Assembly: GCF_002086675.1 (NCBI RefSeq)
Contig: NZ_MVIF01000064.1
Span: forward strand, 1 to 34,364
DNA length: 34,364 nt
Source: Mycobacterium persicum
GTDB lineage: Bacteria > Actinomycetota > Actinomycetes > Mycobacteriales > Mycobacteriaceae
Reading direction: 5' to 3'
The translations under genes were made by a program, and so were the position numbers. Shown one piece after another: positions 7,322 through 15,395 of the stretch. The notes beneath the pieces were generated by a model. It was not told where the DNA came from. It searched no databases and saw only the letters and a list, made by a program, of their open reading frames with translations. Each line of letters begins with the position of its first letter. Within the stretch, counting starts at the first letter, position 1.

Positions 7322-9599
7322 CGGCTGGCGCTGCAGGGGCTCCGGCGGCCGCGTTGGCGGAGTCTTCCTCGGCCACCAAGACGAGCGAGATCTTGCCGCG
7401 CTTGTCGATATCGGCGATCTCCACCCGCAGTTTGTCGCCGACGTTGACCACGTCCTCGACCTTCGCGATGCGCTTGCCCTTGCCGAGCTTGGAGATGTGC
7501 ACCAGGCCGTCGCGCCCGGGCAGCAGTGAGACGAAGGCACCGAAATCGGTTGTCTTGACCACTGTTCCGAGGAACCGCTCCCCTACCGTCGGCAACTGGG
7601 GGTTGGCGATGGCGTTGATCTTGTCGATGGCGGCCTGCGCCGAGGGGCCGTCGGTGGCGCCGACGAACACCGTTCCATCGTCCTCGATGGAGATCTGTGC
7701 ACCGGTCTCCTCGGTGATGGCGTTGATGACTTTACCTTTGGGACCGATGACCTCACCGATCTTGTCCACCGGAACCTTGATGGTGGTGACCCGCGGCGCG
7801 TACGGGCTCATCTCGTCGGGCCGGTCGATGGCCTCGGCCATGACCTCCAAGATGGTCAGCCGGGCGTCTTTGGCTTGGGCGAGAGCACCTGCGAGAACCT
7901 GGGAGGGAATGCCGTCGAGCTTGGTGTCCAGCTGCAGCGCGGTGACGAAGTCCTTGGTTCCGGCGACCTTGAAGTCCATGTCACCGAAGGCGTCTTCGGC
8001 GCCCAGGATGTCGGTCAGGGTGACGAAGCGCCGCTCCGTTCCCCCACCGGCCACCTCGATGTCGTCGGACACCAGGCCCATCGCGATGCCGGCCACCGGC
8101 GCCTTCAGCGGCACCCCGGCGTTCAGCAGCGCCAGCGTGGACGCGCACACCGACCCCATCGACGTCGAGCCGTTGGAGCCCAGTGCCTCCGACACCTGGC
8201 GGATGGCATAAGGGAACTCCTCGACACCGGGCAGCACCGGCACCAACGCGCGCTCGGCCAGCGCGCCATGGCCGATCTCTCGGCGCTTGGGTGAACCGAC
8301 CCGTCCCGTCTCGCCGGTGGAGAACGGCGGGAAGTTGTAGTGATGCATGTAACGCTTGGTCGTCTCCGGCCCCAACGAGTCGATCTGCTGGGCCATCTTG
8401 ACCATGTCGAGCGTCGTCACACCGAGGATCTGGGTCTCACCGCGCTCGAACAGCGCGCTGCCGTGTGCCCGCGGAACCACGGCGACCTCGGCCGACAAGG
8501 CGCGGATGTCGGTGATGCCGCGGCCGTCGATGCGGAAGTGGTCGGAGACGATGCGCTGCCGGACCAGCTTCTTGGTCAGCGCGCGGAACGCGGCCCCGAT
8601 CTCCTTCTCCCGGCCCGGGTAGGTGTCAGCGAGCCGCTCGAGCACCTGGCTCTTGATTTCATCGGTGCGCTGATTGCGGTCCGCCTTACCCGCGATGGTC
8701 AGCGCGGCGGCCAACTCGTCGGTGGCCACCGAGGACACCGCGTAGTACACGTCGTCGCCGTAGTCGGGGAACACCGGGAAGTCGCCGGTCGTCCTGGCTG
8801 AAGCCCCACACGCGTCGGCAAGTTCCTGCTGCGCGGTGCACAGCGCGGCGATGAACGGCTTGGCTGCCTCCAGCCCCTGGGCCACCACGCTTTCCGTCGG
8901 CGCCGCGGCACCGCCCTCGATGAGCTCGATGACGTTTTCGGTGGCCTCGGCTTCGACCATCATGATGGCGACATCGTTTTTCTCAGGGCTGCCGCCCGCG
9001 TCGTCGGTGCCGACGATGCGGCCGGCGACCACCATGTCGAACACCGCACGCCCGATCTGTTCGACGGTGGGAAACGCAACCCAGGTGCCGTCGATCAGCG
9101 CCACGCGCACCGCGCCGATGGGGCCGGAGAAGGGCAGTCCACCCAGTTGGGTGGAAGCCGACGCGGCGTTGATCGCCAGGACGTCGTAGAGGTCGTTGGG
9201 GTCCAGACTCAGGATCGTCACCACGATCTGGATCTCGTTGCGCAGCCCGTCGACGAACGACGGGCGCAGCGGCCGGTCGATGAGTCGGCAGGTCAGGATG
9301 GCGTCGGTGGAGGGTCGTCCCTCACGACGGAAAAACGAACCGGGGATGCGGCCGGCCGCATACATCCGCTCCTCGACGTCGACGGTCAGCGGGAAGAAGT
9401 CGAAATGTTCTTTGGGGTTCTTGCTGGCCGTGGTCGCCGATAGGAGCATGTTCTCCTCGTCGAGGTAGGCGACCACCGCGCCGGCCGCCTGCAAGGCCAG
9501 CCGGCCGGTCTCGAACCGGATGGTGCGGGTGCCGAAGCTCCCGTTGTCGATGGTGGCGGTCGCTTCGAACACGCCTTCTTCAATTTCAGCTACAGACAT
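7299..9599 (-). CDS. gpsI: Polynucleotide phosphorylase / guanosine pentaphosphate synthetase
   Basis: PNPase (gpsI, also pnp), 766 residues. It phosphorolyses RNA 3' to 5' and can add tails; the GpsI name reflects pppGpp-related activity described in actinomycetes. The order is two RNase PH-like domains joined by a helical region, a KH domain at about 605-665 (IGPKGK), an S1 domain at about 672-742 (GTVVKTTDFGAFV) and an Ala-rich tail. It acts as a trimer, with RNase E or J in RNA turnover. The start ATG at 9599 is followed by the usual MSVAEIEEGVFEA opening. A 386-bp leader with several hairpins separates it from lppU, an arrangement that could allow post-transcriptional control as with pnp in other bacteria. 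pepR overlaps its 3' end. Confidence 0.96.
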   Translation of the reverse strand: MSVAEIEEGVFEATATIDNGSFGTRTIRFETGRLALQAAGAVVAYLDEENMLLSATTASKNPKEHFDFFPLTVDVEERMYAAGRIPGSFFRREGRPSTDAILTCRLIDRPLRPSFVDGLRNEIQIVVTILSLDPNDLYDVLAINAASASTQLGGLPFSGPIGAVRVALIDGTWVAFPTVEQIGRAVFDMVVAGRIVGTDDAGGSPEKNDVAIMMVEAEATENVIELIEGGAAAPTESVVAQGLEAAKPFIAALCTAQQELADACGASARTTGDFPVFPDYGDDVYYAVSSVATDELAAALTIAGKADRNQRTDEIKSQVLERLADTYPGREKEIGAAFRALTKKLVRQRIVSDHFRIDGRGITDIRALSAEVAVVPRAHGSALFERGETQILGVTTLDMVKMAQQIDSLGPETTKRYMHHYNFPPFSTGETGRVGSPKRREIGHGALAERALVPVLPGVEEFPYAIRQVSEALGSNGSTSMGSVCASTLALLNAGVPLKAPVAGIAMGLVSDDIEVAGGGTERRFVTLTDILGAEDAFGDMDFKVAGTKDFVTALQLDTKLDGIPSQVLAGALAQAKDARLTILEVMAEAIDRPDEMSPYAPRVTTIKVPVDKIGEVIGPKGKVINAITEETGAQISIEDDGTVFVGATDGPSAQAAIDKINAIANPQLPTVGERFLGTVVKTTDFGAFVSLLPGRDGLVHISKLGKGKRIAKVEDVVNVGDKLRVEIADIDKRGKISLVLVAEEDSANAAAGAPAAPADAATASS

Positions 9600-9985
9600 G
9601 ACGTCCGTGCGCCCTCTCTGGATTGTTCAACTGTTTCGCGTTGTCACGGACAACCCGAGGGTTCGCAGGGCCGACTCGCGGGCCCGGACGGACCTGCGAG
9701 CCGCCCTGGGAGCGTCCCTGATGAAAGAGAGCCTGAATGCGGCTACGGCCATCGATCGAAGCGGCCGACCTCCCCAGATCCGGGGAGCCCGGCAGCCACT
9801 ACCGAAGACCGCCCGATACAGGCCGGGCTGCTCCCTCGGACATACATAGTGACTCGCTGGAGCGGTACACGCGGATCTACGTGGACCGCACCATGTGCTC
9901 GGGCCGAACCGGCCCAGAACGTCATTACTGTACACCGGCTAACTCCGGGTACCGGGAAGACCCGGATGCCCGATATGTCCGACCA
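9600..9985 (-). promoter_or_regulatory. 386-bp gene-free leader of gpsI with hairpins
   Basis: No credible gene is seen on either strand between lppU and gpsI. The region holds four short perfect hairpins: 9952-9965 (CCGGG/CCCGG with a 4-base loop, just after the lppU stop), 9901-9915 (GGGCCG/CGGCCC), 9811-9828 (GCCCG/CGGGC) and 9770-9787 (CTCCCC/GGGGAG). A TACAGT hexamer on the minus strand at 9927-9932 could be a -10 element. AGAGGG lies before the gpsI ATG. I infer a structured 5' leader; none of this is proven. Confidence 0.4.
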
Positions 9986-10519
9986 CTATGTCCGCGATCC
10001 GTTGGTGACGTCCTCGACGCACACGGCGAACCGCCGCTGGGTGTAGGTGTAGCCGACGCCGCTGGCACATTGGTCGGCGGTGACGGGTGGCTCCAAGTTT
10101 TCCAGGATCTGCGTGGCCCGCTGCCGATGCGGCGCCGACGCGTCGTTGCAGTCCACCCGGAACGGTTCGGTTTTGTGCGCCGGGTCGACGCTCATGCAGC
10201 CGCCGACCACCCAATCGACGTCCAGGCATAAGGTGCTGTTCTCGCCGGTTACCGAGTTGTGCACGGAATACGAAGAGTCGACGTCGGCCGGGCATTGCGC
10301 GCGCTCGGCCCCGGGCTTCACCACGGCGACGACCTTGAAAGTGGAGTCCGGGCTACCGCACACCGCCTTGGTGGCCTCCGGTCGATCCGGTGTGCCACCA
10401 AGCTTGAGACAATCTCCCACCTTGAGGTCGGCGAGGTTGGACGCTGACGAGCACCCCATCAGTACCACGCACGCGGTCACCACCACGGCCGTGAAAGCGA
10501 CCAGGTTGAGGGCGCGCAT
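9986..10519 (-). CDS. lppU: Lipoprotein LppU
   Basis: A 177-residue predicted lipoprotein corresponding to Rv2784c. A hydrophobic signal segment (residues 5-20) ends in the lipobox VLMGC with C23 as the lipidated cysteine, so the protein should sit on the outer face of the plasma membrane. The mature part contains seven further cysteines, suggesting disulphide bonds. The function is unknown. It lies 11 bases after rpsO and before gpsI, interrupting what in many bacteria is a direct rpsO-pnp pair. A short hairpin directly after its stop (9952-9965) may attenuate transcription into the gpsI leader. Confidence 0.88.
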   Translation of the reverse strand: MRALNLVAFTAVVVTACVVLMGCSSASNLADLKVGDCLKLGGTPDRPEATKAVCGSPDSTFKVVAVVKPGAERAQCPADVDSSYSVHNSVTGENSTLCLDVDWVVGGCMSVDPAHKTEPFRVDCNDASAPHRQRATQILENLEPPVTADQCASGVGYTYTQRRFAVCVEDVTNGSRT

Positions 10520-10530
10520 CGCGCGAGAGG

Positions 10531-10800
10531 TCAGCGACGCAGACCCAGCCGCTCGATCAGCGAGCGGTAACGCTCGACATCGATCTGGGAGATGTACTTG
10601 ATCAGCCGTCGCCGGCGGCCCACTAGCAGCAACAGCCCCCGGCGCGAGTGGTGGTCATGCTTGTGCACCTTCAGATGCTCGGTCAGGTCGGCTATCCGCT
10701 TGGTCAGCAGCGCGATCTGCGCTTCGGGGGATCCGGTGTCGGTCTCATGCAGACCGTAGGTCTTGAGAATTTCCTTTTTCTGCTCGGCAGTCAGCGCCAC
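10531..10800 (-). CDS. rpsO: 30S ribosomal protein S15
   Basis: An 89-residue ribosomal protein that binds 16S rRNA early in small-subunit assembly. The sequence shows the S15 hallmarks: an opening MALTAEQKKEIL, the GSPEAQIALLT segment, the conserved HKHDHHSRRGLL loop (about 46-57) and the C-terminal RYRSLIERLGLRR. The start codon is GTG at 10800, with GGAG eight bases upstream. A TAGACT -10 candidate lies about 90 bases upstream in the gap after ribF. lppU follows at 11 bases. Confidence 0.98.
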   Translation of the reverse strand: MALTAEQKKEILKTYGLHETDTGSPEAQIALLTKRIADLTEHLKVHKHDHHSRRGLLLLVGRRRRLIKYISQIDVERYRSLIERLGLRR

Positions 10801-10887
10801 GAAACATCTCCATCAATTGGTCCGCGATCAAGGAACTTTGCGGGCACGGCCGCCGCGAACCGCAGCACGCGCCGATTAACGACGGGC

Positions 10888-10893
10888 AGTCTA
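10888..10893 (-). promoter_or_regulatory. Candidate -10 element for rpsO
   Basis: TAGACT on the minus strand fits the mycobacterial TANNNT pattern and lies in the 121-bp gap between ribF and rpsO. It would give a leader of about 80 bases. No clear -35 hexamer was found. Confidence 0.35.
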
Positions 10894-10921
10894 ACAGCGG
10901 TTCAGCCCAGCGGCATAACCG

Positions 10922-11896
10922 TCAGCCCCCGGCCAACAACGCGCGGGTGCGCTCGGTGTCCGCGGCGATCTCGGCGACGAGGTCACGCACCGATTCGAAC
11001 TTCTTCTGGCCACGGATCCGAGCGACGAAGTCCAGGGCCACATGTTGGCCGTACAGGTCTGCGGTGGTGTCCAGTACGAACGCCTCGACGGTACGGGTAC
11101 GCCCGGAGAACGTTGGATTGGTCCCGATGGACACCGCGGCCTGGTAGCGCTCGCCGGGAATCACCGCCCCGGCCGCCGGACCATGGCCCAAGACCGTGAA
11201 CCAGGCGGCGTACACACCGTCGGCGGGGATAGCCGAATACATCGGGGGCGCGATGTTGGCGGTGGGAAAACCGAGCTCGGCCCCCCGTCCGTACCCGCGG
11301 ACCACGACGCCTTCGACGCGATGAGGGCGGCCAAGTGCTTCGGTGGCCGCCATCACGTCACCCGCGTCCACGCAGGAGCGGATGTAGGTGGACGAGAACG
11401 TCACGGTCTCGTGGCTGTGGTGCTCGGACACCAGCGACATCGCCTCCACCGCGAACCCGAACCGCTCGCCGGCCCGCCGCAGGGTATGCACATTTCCGGC
11501 CGCCTTCTTGCCGAAGGTGAAGTTCTCACCCACGACGACCTCAACCACGTGCAGGTGCTCGACCAGCAACTCGTGGATGTAACGGTCCGGGGTGAGCTTC
11601 ATGAAGTCGGTGGTGAACGGCATCACCAGGAATACGTCGATGCCCAGCTCTTCGACCAGCTCAGCGCGGCGAGTCAGCGTCGTCAGCTGCGCCGGATGAC
11701 TGCCGGGGTACACCACTTCCATGGGATGTGGATCGAATGTCATCAGCACGATCGGCACGCCGCGGGTACGGCCGGCTTTCACCGCGTGCGCGATCAACTC
11801 CGCGTGCCCGCGATGCACGCCGTCGAACACCCCGACCGTCAGTACGCATCTACCCCAGTCCGTGGGGATCTCGTCTTGGCCGCGCCACCGCTGCAC
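10922..11896 (-). CDS. ribF: Bifunctional riboflavin kinase / FAD synthetase
   Basis: A 324-residue cytosolic enzyme that phosphorylates riboflavin to FMN and adenylates FMN to FAD. The N-terminal FMN adenylyltransferase domain has the nucleotidyltransferase-type motif GVFDGVHRGHAEL near residue 22, plus TFSSTYIRS (about 166-174). The C-terminal riboflavin kinase domain has the GFPTAN motif and an EAFVLD segment. The length and sequence match Rv2786c. The start is GTG at 11896; a TAGGCT -10 element ends seven bases before it and no ribosome-binding site is seen, so the mRNA is probably leaderless. In M. tuberculosis Rv2787 separates ribF from sirR; here only 244 bp do. Confidence 0.96.
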   Translation of the reverse strand: MQRWRGQDEIPTDWGRCVLTVGVFDGVHRGHAELIAHAVKAGRTRGVPIVLMTFDPHPMEVVYPGSHPAQLTTLTRRAELVEELGIDVFLVMPFTTDFMKLTPDRYIHELLVEHLHVVEVVVGENFTFGKKAAGNVHTLRRAGERFGFAVEAMSLVSEHHSHETVTFSSTYIRSCVDAGDVMAATEALGRPHRVEGVVVRGYGRGAELGFPTANIAPPMYSAIPADGVYAAWFTVLGHGPAAGAVIPGERYQAAVSIGTNPTFSGRTRTVEAFVLDTTADLYGQHVALDFVARIRGQKKFESVRDLVAEIAADTERTRALLAGG

Positions 11897-11903
11897 ACAG
11901 GCA

Positions 11904-11909
11904 AGCCTA
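11904..11909 (-). promoter_or_regulatory. ribF: -10 element giving a leaderless ribF mRNA
   Basis: TAGGCT on the minus strand ends seven bases before the GTG start of ribF, placing transcription start at or next to the start codon. No Shine-Dalgarno sequence is present. Confidence 0.45.
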
Positions 11910-11970
11910 CGATGCCGGTCGAGCCGTGGCGGGCAAGATCGGCGCGATATCGCTGGTTTGCGCAGCTCTC

Positions 11971-12022
11971 GCCGAGACTGCGCTGCTCGCGCCGAGACTG
12001 CGTTGCTCGCGCCGAGACTGCG
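11971..12022. repeat. 20-bp direct repeat, 2.6 copies, between ribF and sirR
   Basis: Copies at 11971-11990, 11991-12010 and 12011-12022 (partial) share the core GCCGAGACTGCG. The first two full units differ at one base. The array lies in the 244-bp divergent ribF-sirR gap. Confidence 0.85.
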
Positions 12023-12082
12023 TCCACAGTGTCGATCGCGGTCTTGCTGGGCGCGCTCACCGCAGACTCGACGGCGGTACCG

Positions 12083-12100
12083 GCGATCCCTGGTGATCGC
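12083..12100. promoter_or_regulatory. Inverted repeat upstream of sirR
   Basis: GCGATC-cctggt-GATCGC is a perfect palindrome with six-base arms and a six-base spacer. It ends 40 bases before the sirR GTG, just upstream of the candidate promoter, where a regulator (possibly SirR itself) could bind. Confidence 0.35.
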
Positions 12101-12126
12101 AGCCCCGGTTTCAGCTCAGATCCGCC

Positions 12127-12132
12127 TAAACT
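12127..12132 (+). promoter_or_regulatory. sirR: -10 element giving a leaderless sirR mRNA
   Basis: TAAACT ends eight bases before the GTG start of sirR. There is no ribosome-binding site between it and the start, which fits a leaderless transcript. Confidence 0.45.
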
Positions 12133-12140
12133 TTCAGGTT

Positions 12141-12833
12141 GTGAGGGCTGACGAAGAGCCTGGCGGTCTTACCGCGGTTGCTCAGGACTACCTGAAGGTG
12201 ATTTGGAAGGCCCAGGAGTGGTCGTTGGACAAGGTCAGCACCAAGATGCTGGCCGAGAAGATCGGGGTTTCGGCCAGTACGGCCTCGGAGTCGATCCGCA
12301 GACTCGCCGAACAGGGTCTGGTCGACCACGAAAAATACGGCGCGGTGACGTTGACCGAAGCCGGCCGCCGCGCAGCGCTGGCGATGGTGCGCCGACACCG
12401 GCTTCTGGAAACGTTCCTGGTCAACGAACTCGGCTACGGCTGGGACGAAGTGCACGACGAGGCCGAGGTGCTCGAACACGCCGTATCTGATCGGCTGGTG
12501 GCCCGGATCGACGCCAAGCTGGGATTTCCGCAGCGCGATCCGCACGGCGACCCGATTCCGGCCTCCGACGGGCAGGTGCCCACGCCGCCGGCCCGGCAAT
12601 TGTGGGAGTGTCGCGACGGCGACACCGGCACGGTGGCCCGCATTTCCGATGCCGACCCGGAAATGCTGCGGTACTTCGACAGTGTCGGCATCAACCTGGA
12701 TTCCCGGCTGCGGGTCGTGACGCGACGCGAATTCGCCGGCATGATCTCGGTGGCGATCGAGTCGGGCGACGGCGCACCGACGCCCGTCGACTTGGGCAGC
12801 CCGGCGGCACGAGCGATCTGGGTGGTGGCCTAG
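12141..12833 (+). CDS. sirR: DtxR-family metal-dependent repressor SirR/MntR
   Basis: A 230-residue metal-sensing transcription repressor, the homologue of Rv2788, which has been described as the manganese regulator MntR. It has an N-terminal winged helix (about 10-75), a dimerisation and metal-binding domain (about 76-150) and a C-terminal SH3/FeoA-like domain. By alignment with the DtxR pattern the ligands are H86, E90, H105, E112 and H113, with E109 where DtxR/IdeR have Cys102 and D16 where they have Met10. Asp and Glu at those positions are typical of manganese-sensing MntR. The GTG start at 12141 agrees with the known protein. It converges on fadE21, with two bases between the stops. Likely targets are manganese transporters elsewhere in the genome. 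Confidence 0.93.
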   Translation: MRADEEPGGLTAVAQDYLKVIWKAQEWSLDKVSTKMLAEKIGVSASTASESIRRLAEQGLVDHEKYGAVTLTEAGRRAALAMVRRHRLLETFLVNELGYGWDEVHDEAEVLEHAVSDRLVARIDAKLGFPQRDPHGDPIPASDGQVPTPPARQLWECRDGDTGTVARISDADPEMLRYFDSVGINLDSRLRVVTRREFAGMISVAIESGDGAPTPVDLGSPAARAIWVVA

Positions 12834-12835
12834 CG

Positions 12836-14080
12836 TCAGGCCAGCAGGCCCTTGGCGATATGAGTCACCTGAACCTCGTTGCTGCCGGCATAGATCATCA
12901 GCGACTTCGCATCGCGGGCAAGCTGTTCCACGCGATACTCGGCCATGTAGCCGTTGCCGCCGAACAACTGCACGGCTTCCATCGCGACGTCGGTGGCGGC
13001 CTCCGAAGAATAGAGCTTGATCGCCGACGCCTCGGCGAGCGACGGTAGCTTTCCGGCCTTGAGCCGTTCCAGAATTTGAAACACCATGTTCTGCACGTTG
13101 ATTCGAGCAATTTCCATCTTGGCAAGCTTGAGCTGGATCAGCTGGAACTGCCCGATGTTCTTGCCCCAGAGGGTGCGGGTCTTCGCGTACGCCACACACA
13201 GCCGGTGACATTCGTTGATGATCCCCAGCGCCATCAGCGCAACCCCGAGGCGTTCCGCGGCAAAATTGGCCCGGGCGCTGTCGCGCCCGTCGCCGTCGGT
13301 GTGCTGCTCCTTCTCCCCCAGCAGACGGTCCGGAGTCAGTCGCACGTTGTCAAAGAAAAGTTCGCCGGTCGGCGACGACATCATGCCCATCTTCTTGAAC
13401 GGCTTGCCCTGCGTCAGGCCCGGCATTCCGGCATCCAAAACGAACGTGAGCACCGGCCGGTTGCGCCGGTCGGAGTCGGAGCCGCCGGCAGTGCCGTCAT
13501 CGAGTTTGGCGTAGACCACCAGCACGTCCGCGTCCGGGCCGTTGGTGATGAAGGTCTTCTGCCCGCTGAGAATGTAGTCCGCACCGTCGCGTTTGACGTG
13601 AGTTTTCATGCCGCCGAACGCATCCGAGCCCGAGTCCGGCTCGGTGATTGCCCACGCCGCGATCTTTTGCAGCGTCATCAGCTCGGGCAGCCAGCGCTCC
13701 TTCTGGGCCAGCGTGCCGCGGCTCATGATGGTCGCCGCACCCAGCCCGATGCTGACCGCGACCGTGCTGATCAATCCGATGCTCACCCCGGCGAGTTCGG
13801 ACACCATGACCGCGGCCATCGATGCCTGAGCACCGAACGCTACTGAGCCGCGGGAGCTTTCACCATTCGCGCGCTGCTCAGCCCGCTCCCGGTCCAGCAT
13901 CGACTTGACCGATTCGGTGGCCAGCACGTCGAGGCCGAACTGGCTGAACAGCTTGCGCGCGATCGGATATGGCGACAGCGCACCGGTTTCCAGTTCGTCC
14001 AATTTTGGACGGATCTCTTTGTCGATGAATTTGCGAACCGCGTCGCGCATCATCAGATCGGTCTGCGACCACTCGATCAC
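12836..14080 (-). CDS. fadE21: Acyl-CoA dehydrogenase FadE21
   Basis: A FAD-dependent acyl-CoA dehydrogenase of 414 residues, corresponding to Rv2789c, acting in the first step of a beta-oxidation-like cycle. The acyl-CoA dehydrogenase signature is clear: AWAITEPDSGSDA near 143-154, FITNGPDADV near 177-186, and the helix AERLGVALMALG near 275. The Glu of the common C-terminal YEG motif is Ala (A398 in IYAGSNE). E276, in the position used by isovaleryl-CoA dehydrogenase, may be the base instead. An extra segment at about 58-80 lengthens the N-terminal helical domain. The gene follows ltp1 by 13 bases in the same operon. The natural substrate is not known; a branched or unusual acyl-CoA is a fair guess. 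Confidence 0.92.
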   Translation of the reverse strand: MIEWSQTDLMMRDAVRKFIDKEIRPKLDELETGALSPYPIARKLFSQFGLDVLATESVKSMLDRERAEQRANGESSRGSVAFGAQASMAAVMVSELAGVSIGLISTVAVSIGLGAATIMSRGTLAQKERWLPELMTLQKIAAWAITEPDSGSDAFGGMKTHVKRDGADYILSGQKTFITNGPDADVLVVYAKLDDGTAGGSDSDRRNRPVLTFVLDAGMPGLTQGKPFKKMGMMSSPTGELFFDNVRLTPDRLLGEKEQHTDGDGRDSARANFAAERLGVALMALGIINECHRLCVAYAKTRTLWGKNIGQFQLIQLKLAKMEIARINVQNMVFQILERLKAGKLPSLAEASAIKLYSSEAATDVAMEAVQLFGGNGYMAEYRVEQLARDAKSLMIYAGSNEVQVTHIAKGLLA

Positions 14081-14093
14081 GGCGCGCTCAGTT

Positions 14094-15296
14094 TCAGCGC
14101 TCGGCGCGCTGGTACGCGGTGACGACGGCGGCGCCGCCCAGCCCGATGTTGTGTTGCAGCGCCGCGGTCACATTGACGACCTGCCGCTTGTCTGCGGTGC
14201 CGCGCAGCTGCCAGGTCAGTTCGGAGCACTGAGCTAATCCGGTCGCGCCCAGCGGATGGCCCTTGGAGATCAGGCCGCCGGACGGGTTGACCACCCAGCG
14301 TCCGCCATAGGTGGTGTCGCCGTTGTCGATCAGCTTGGGCGCCTCACCCGGGCCGCACAGGCCCAGCGCTTCGTACAGCAAGAGCTCGTTGGCCGAGAAG
14401 CAGTCGTGTAGCTCGATCACCTGGAAGTCCTCGGGCCCGAGTCCCGATTGCCGGTAAACGCGCTGCGCCGCTTGAACATTCATGTCGTAGCCGATGAGGT
14501 TCTTGGCGCTGCCGTCGAAGGTCGAGGCGAAGTCGGTCGTCATGGCCTGGCCGACGATCTCCACGGCCTGCCAGGCCAGTCCGCGGCTGTCGACGAACGA
14601 CTCGGAGGCCAGGATGGCCGCCGCCGAACCATCGGAGGTCGGCGAGCACTGCAGCTTGGTCAGCGGGTCGGAGATCATCCGCGACGCCAGGATGTCGTCG
14701 AGGGTGTAGGACTCCTGGAACTGCGCATACGGGTTGTTCACCGAATGCTTGTGATTCTTGTAGCCGATCTTGGCGAAATGCTCCGCCGTGGTGCCGTACT
14801 GCCTCATGTGCTCGCGGCCGGCGGCGCCGAACATCCACGGCGCGACGGGCATCGCGAACTCGTCGATCGCGGCCAGCGCCTTGACATGCCTGGCCATCGG
14901 CGATTCGCGGTCTTGCGCGCCACCGCTGAGCGAGCCGGGTTGCATCTTTTCGAAGCCGAGCGCGATTGTGCAGTCGGCGATCCCGCCGCGGATGGCCTGG
15001 GCCGCCAAGAACAGCGCCGTCGAGCCGGTTGAGCAGTTGTTGTTGACGTTGACGATCGGGATGCCGGTCATGCCCAGCTCGTAGAGCGCTCGCTGCCCGG
15101 ACGTCGAATCGCCGGCGACATAGCCGACGTAGCCTTGCTCGACGTCGTTGTAGTCGATGCCGGCATCGCGCAGGGCGTTCGTCCCCGATTCCCTGGCCAT
15201 GTCGGGATAGTCCCAGCCTTCGCGGCGGCCGGGCTTTTCGAACTTGGTCATGCCGACGCCGATGACAAATACCTTGTTGGCCACCTTGGGAGACAT
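14094..15296 (-). CDS. ltp1: Lipid-transfer protein / SCP-x type thiolase-like Ltp1
   Basis: A 400-residue thiolase-fold protein matching Rv2790c. It has the thiolase nucleophile C88 in NVNNNCSTG, the HDCFSANE segment, and the C-terminal GGLISKGHPLGATG loop with the active-site histidine. SCP-x type thiolases and related aldolases cleave or condense acyl-CoAs, for example in sterol side-chain degradation. Pairing with fadE21 suggests a shared fatty-acyl or sterol-type substrate. I start at ATG 15296 (MSPKVANK), which has GGAGG and AAGGGG upstream; the longer frame to 15362 lacks support. A 99-bp gap with nothing recognisable separates it from truB. The M. tuberculosis IS1602 copy at this place is absent. 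Confidence 0.92.
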   Translation of the reverse strand: MSPKVANKVFVIGVGMTKFEKPGRREGWDYPDMARESGTNALRDAGIDYNDVEQGYVGYVAGDSTSGQRALYELGMTGIPIVNVNNNCSTGSTALFLAAQAIRGGIADCTIALGFEKMQPGSLSGGAQDRESPMARHVKALAAIDEFAMPVAPWMFGAAGREHMRQYGTTAEHFAKIGYKNHKHSVNNPYAQFQESYTLDDILASRMISDPLTKLQCSPTSDGSAAAILASESFVDSRGLAWQAVEIVGQAMTTDFASTFDGSAKNLIGYDMNVQAAQRVYRQSGLGPEDFQVIELHDCFSANELLLYEALGLCGPGEAPKLIDNGDTTYGGRWVVNPSGGLISKGHPLGATGLAQCSELTWQLRGTADKRQVVNVTAALQHNIGLGGAAVVTAYQRAER

Positions 15297-15395
15297 GCAC
15301 GCCCCTTCCCTCCGAGCAGCGGCCGATGGACTTACGCCACGGTCGTGACTCCCAGTGTGCAACCTAGCCGCAGATGGATAACCGCCCGGGTACCC

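Noticed and set aside
9743..9925. 60-residue minus-strand frame in the gpsI leader as an upstream peptide
   Set aside because: No ribosome-binding site and no codon bias; hairpins occupy the same bases. Treated as non-coding leader.
12126..13211. 361-residue minus-strand frame across sirR and the end of fadE21
   Set aside because: It runs antisense through the conserved sirR gene and has no family features.
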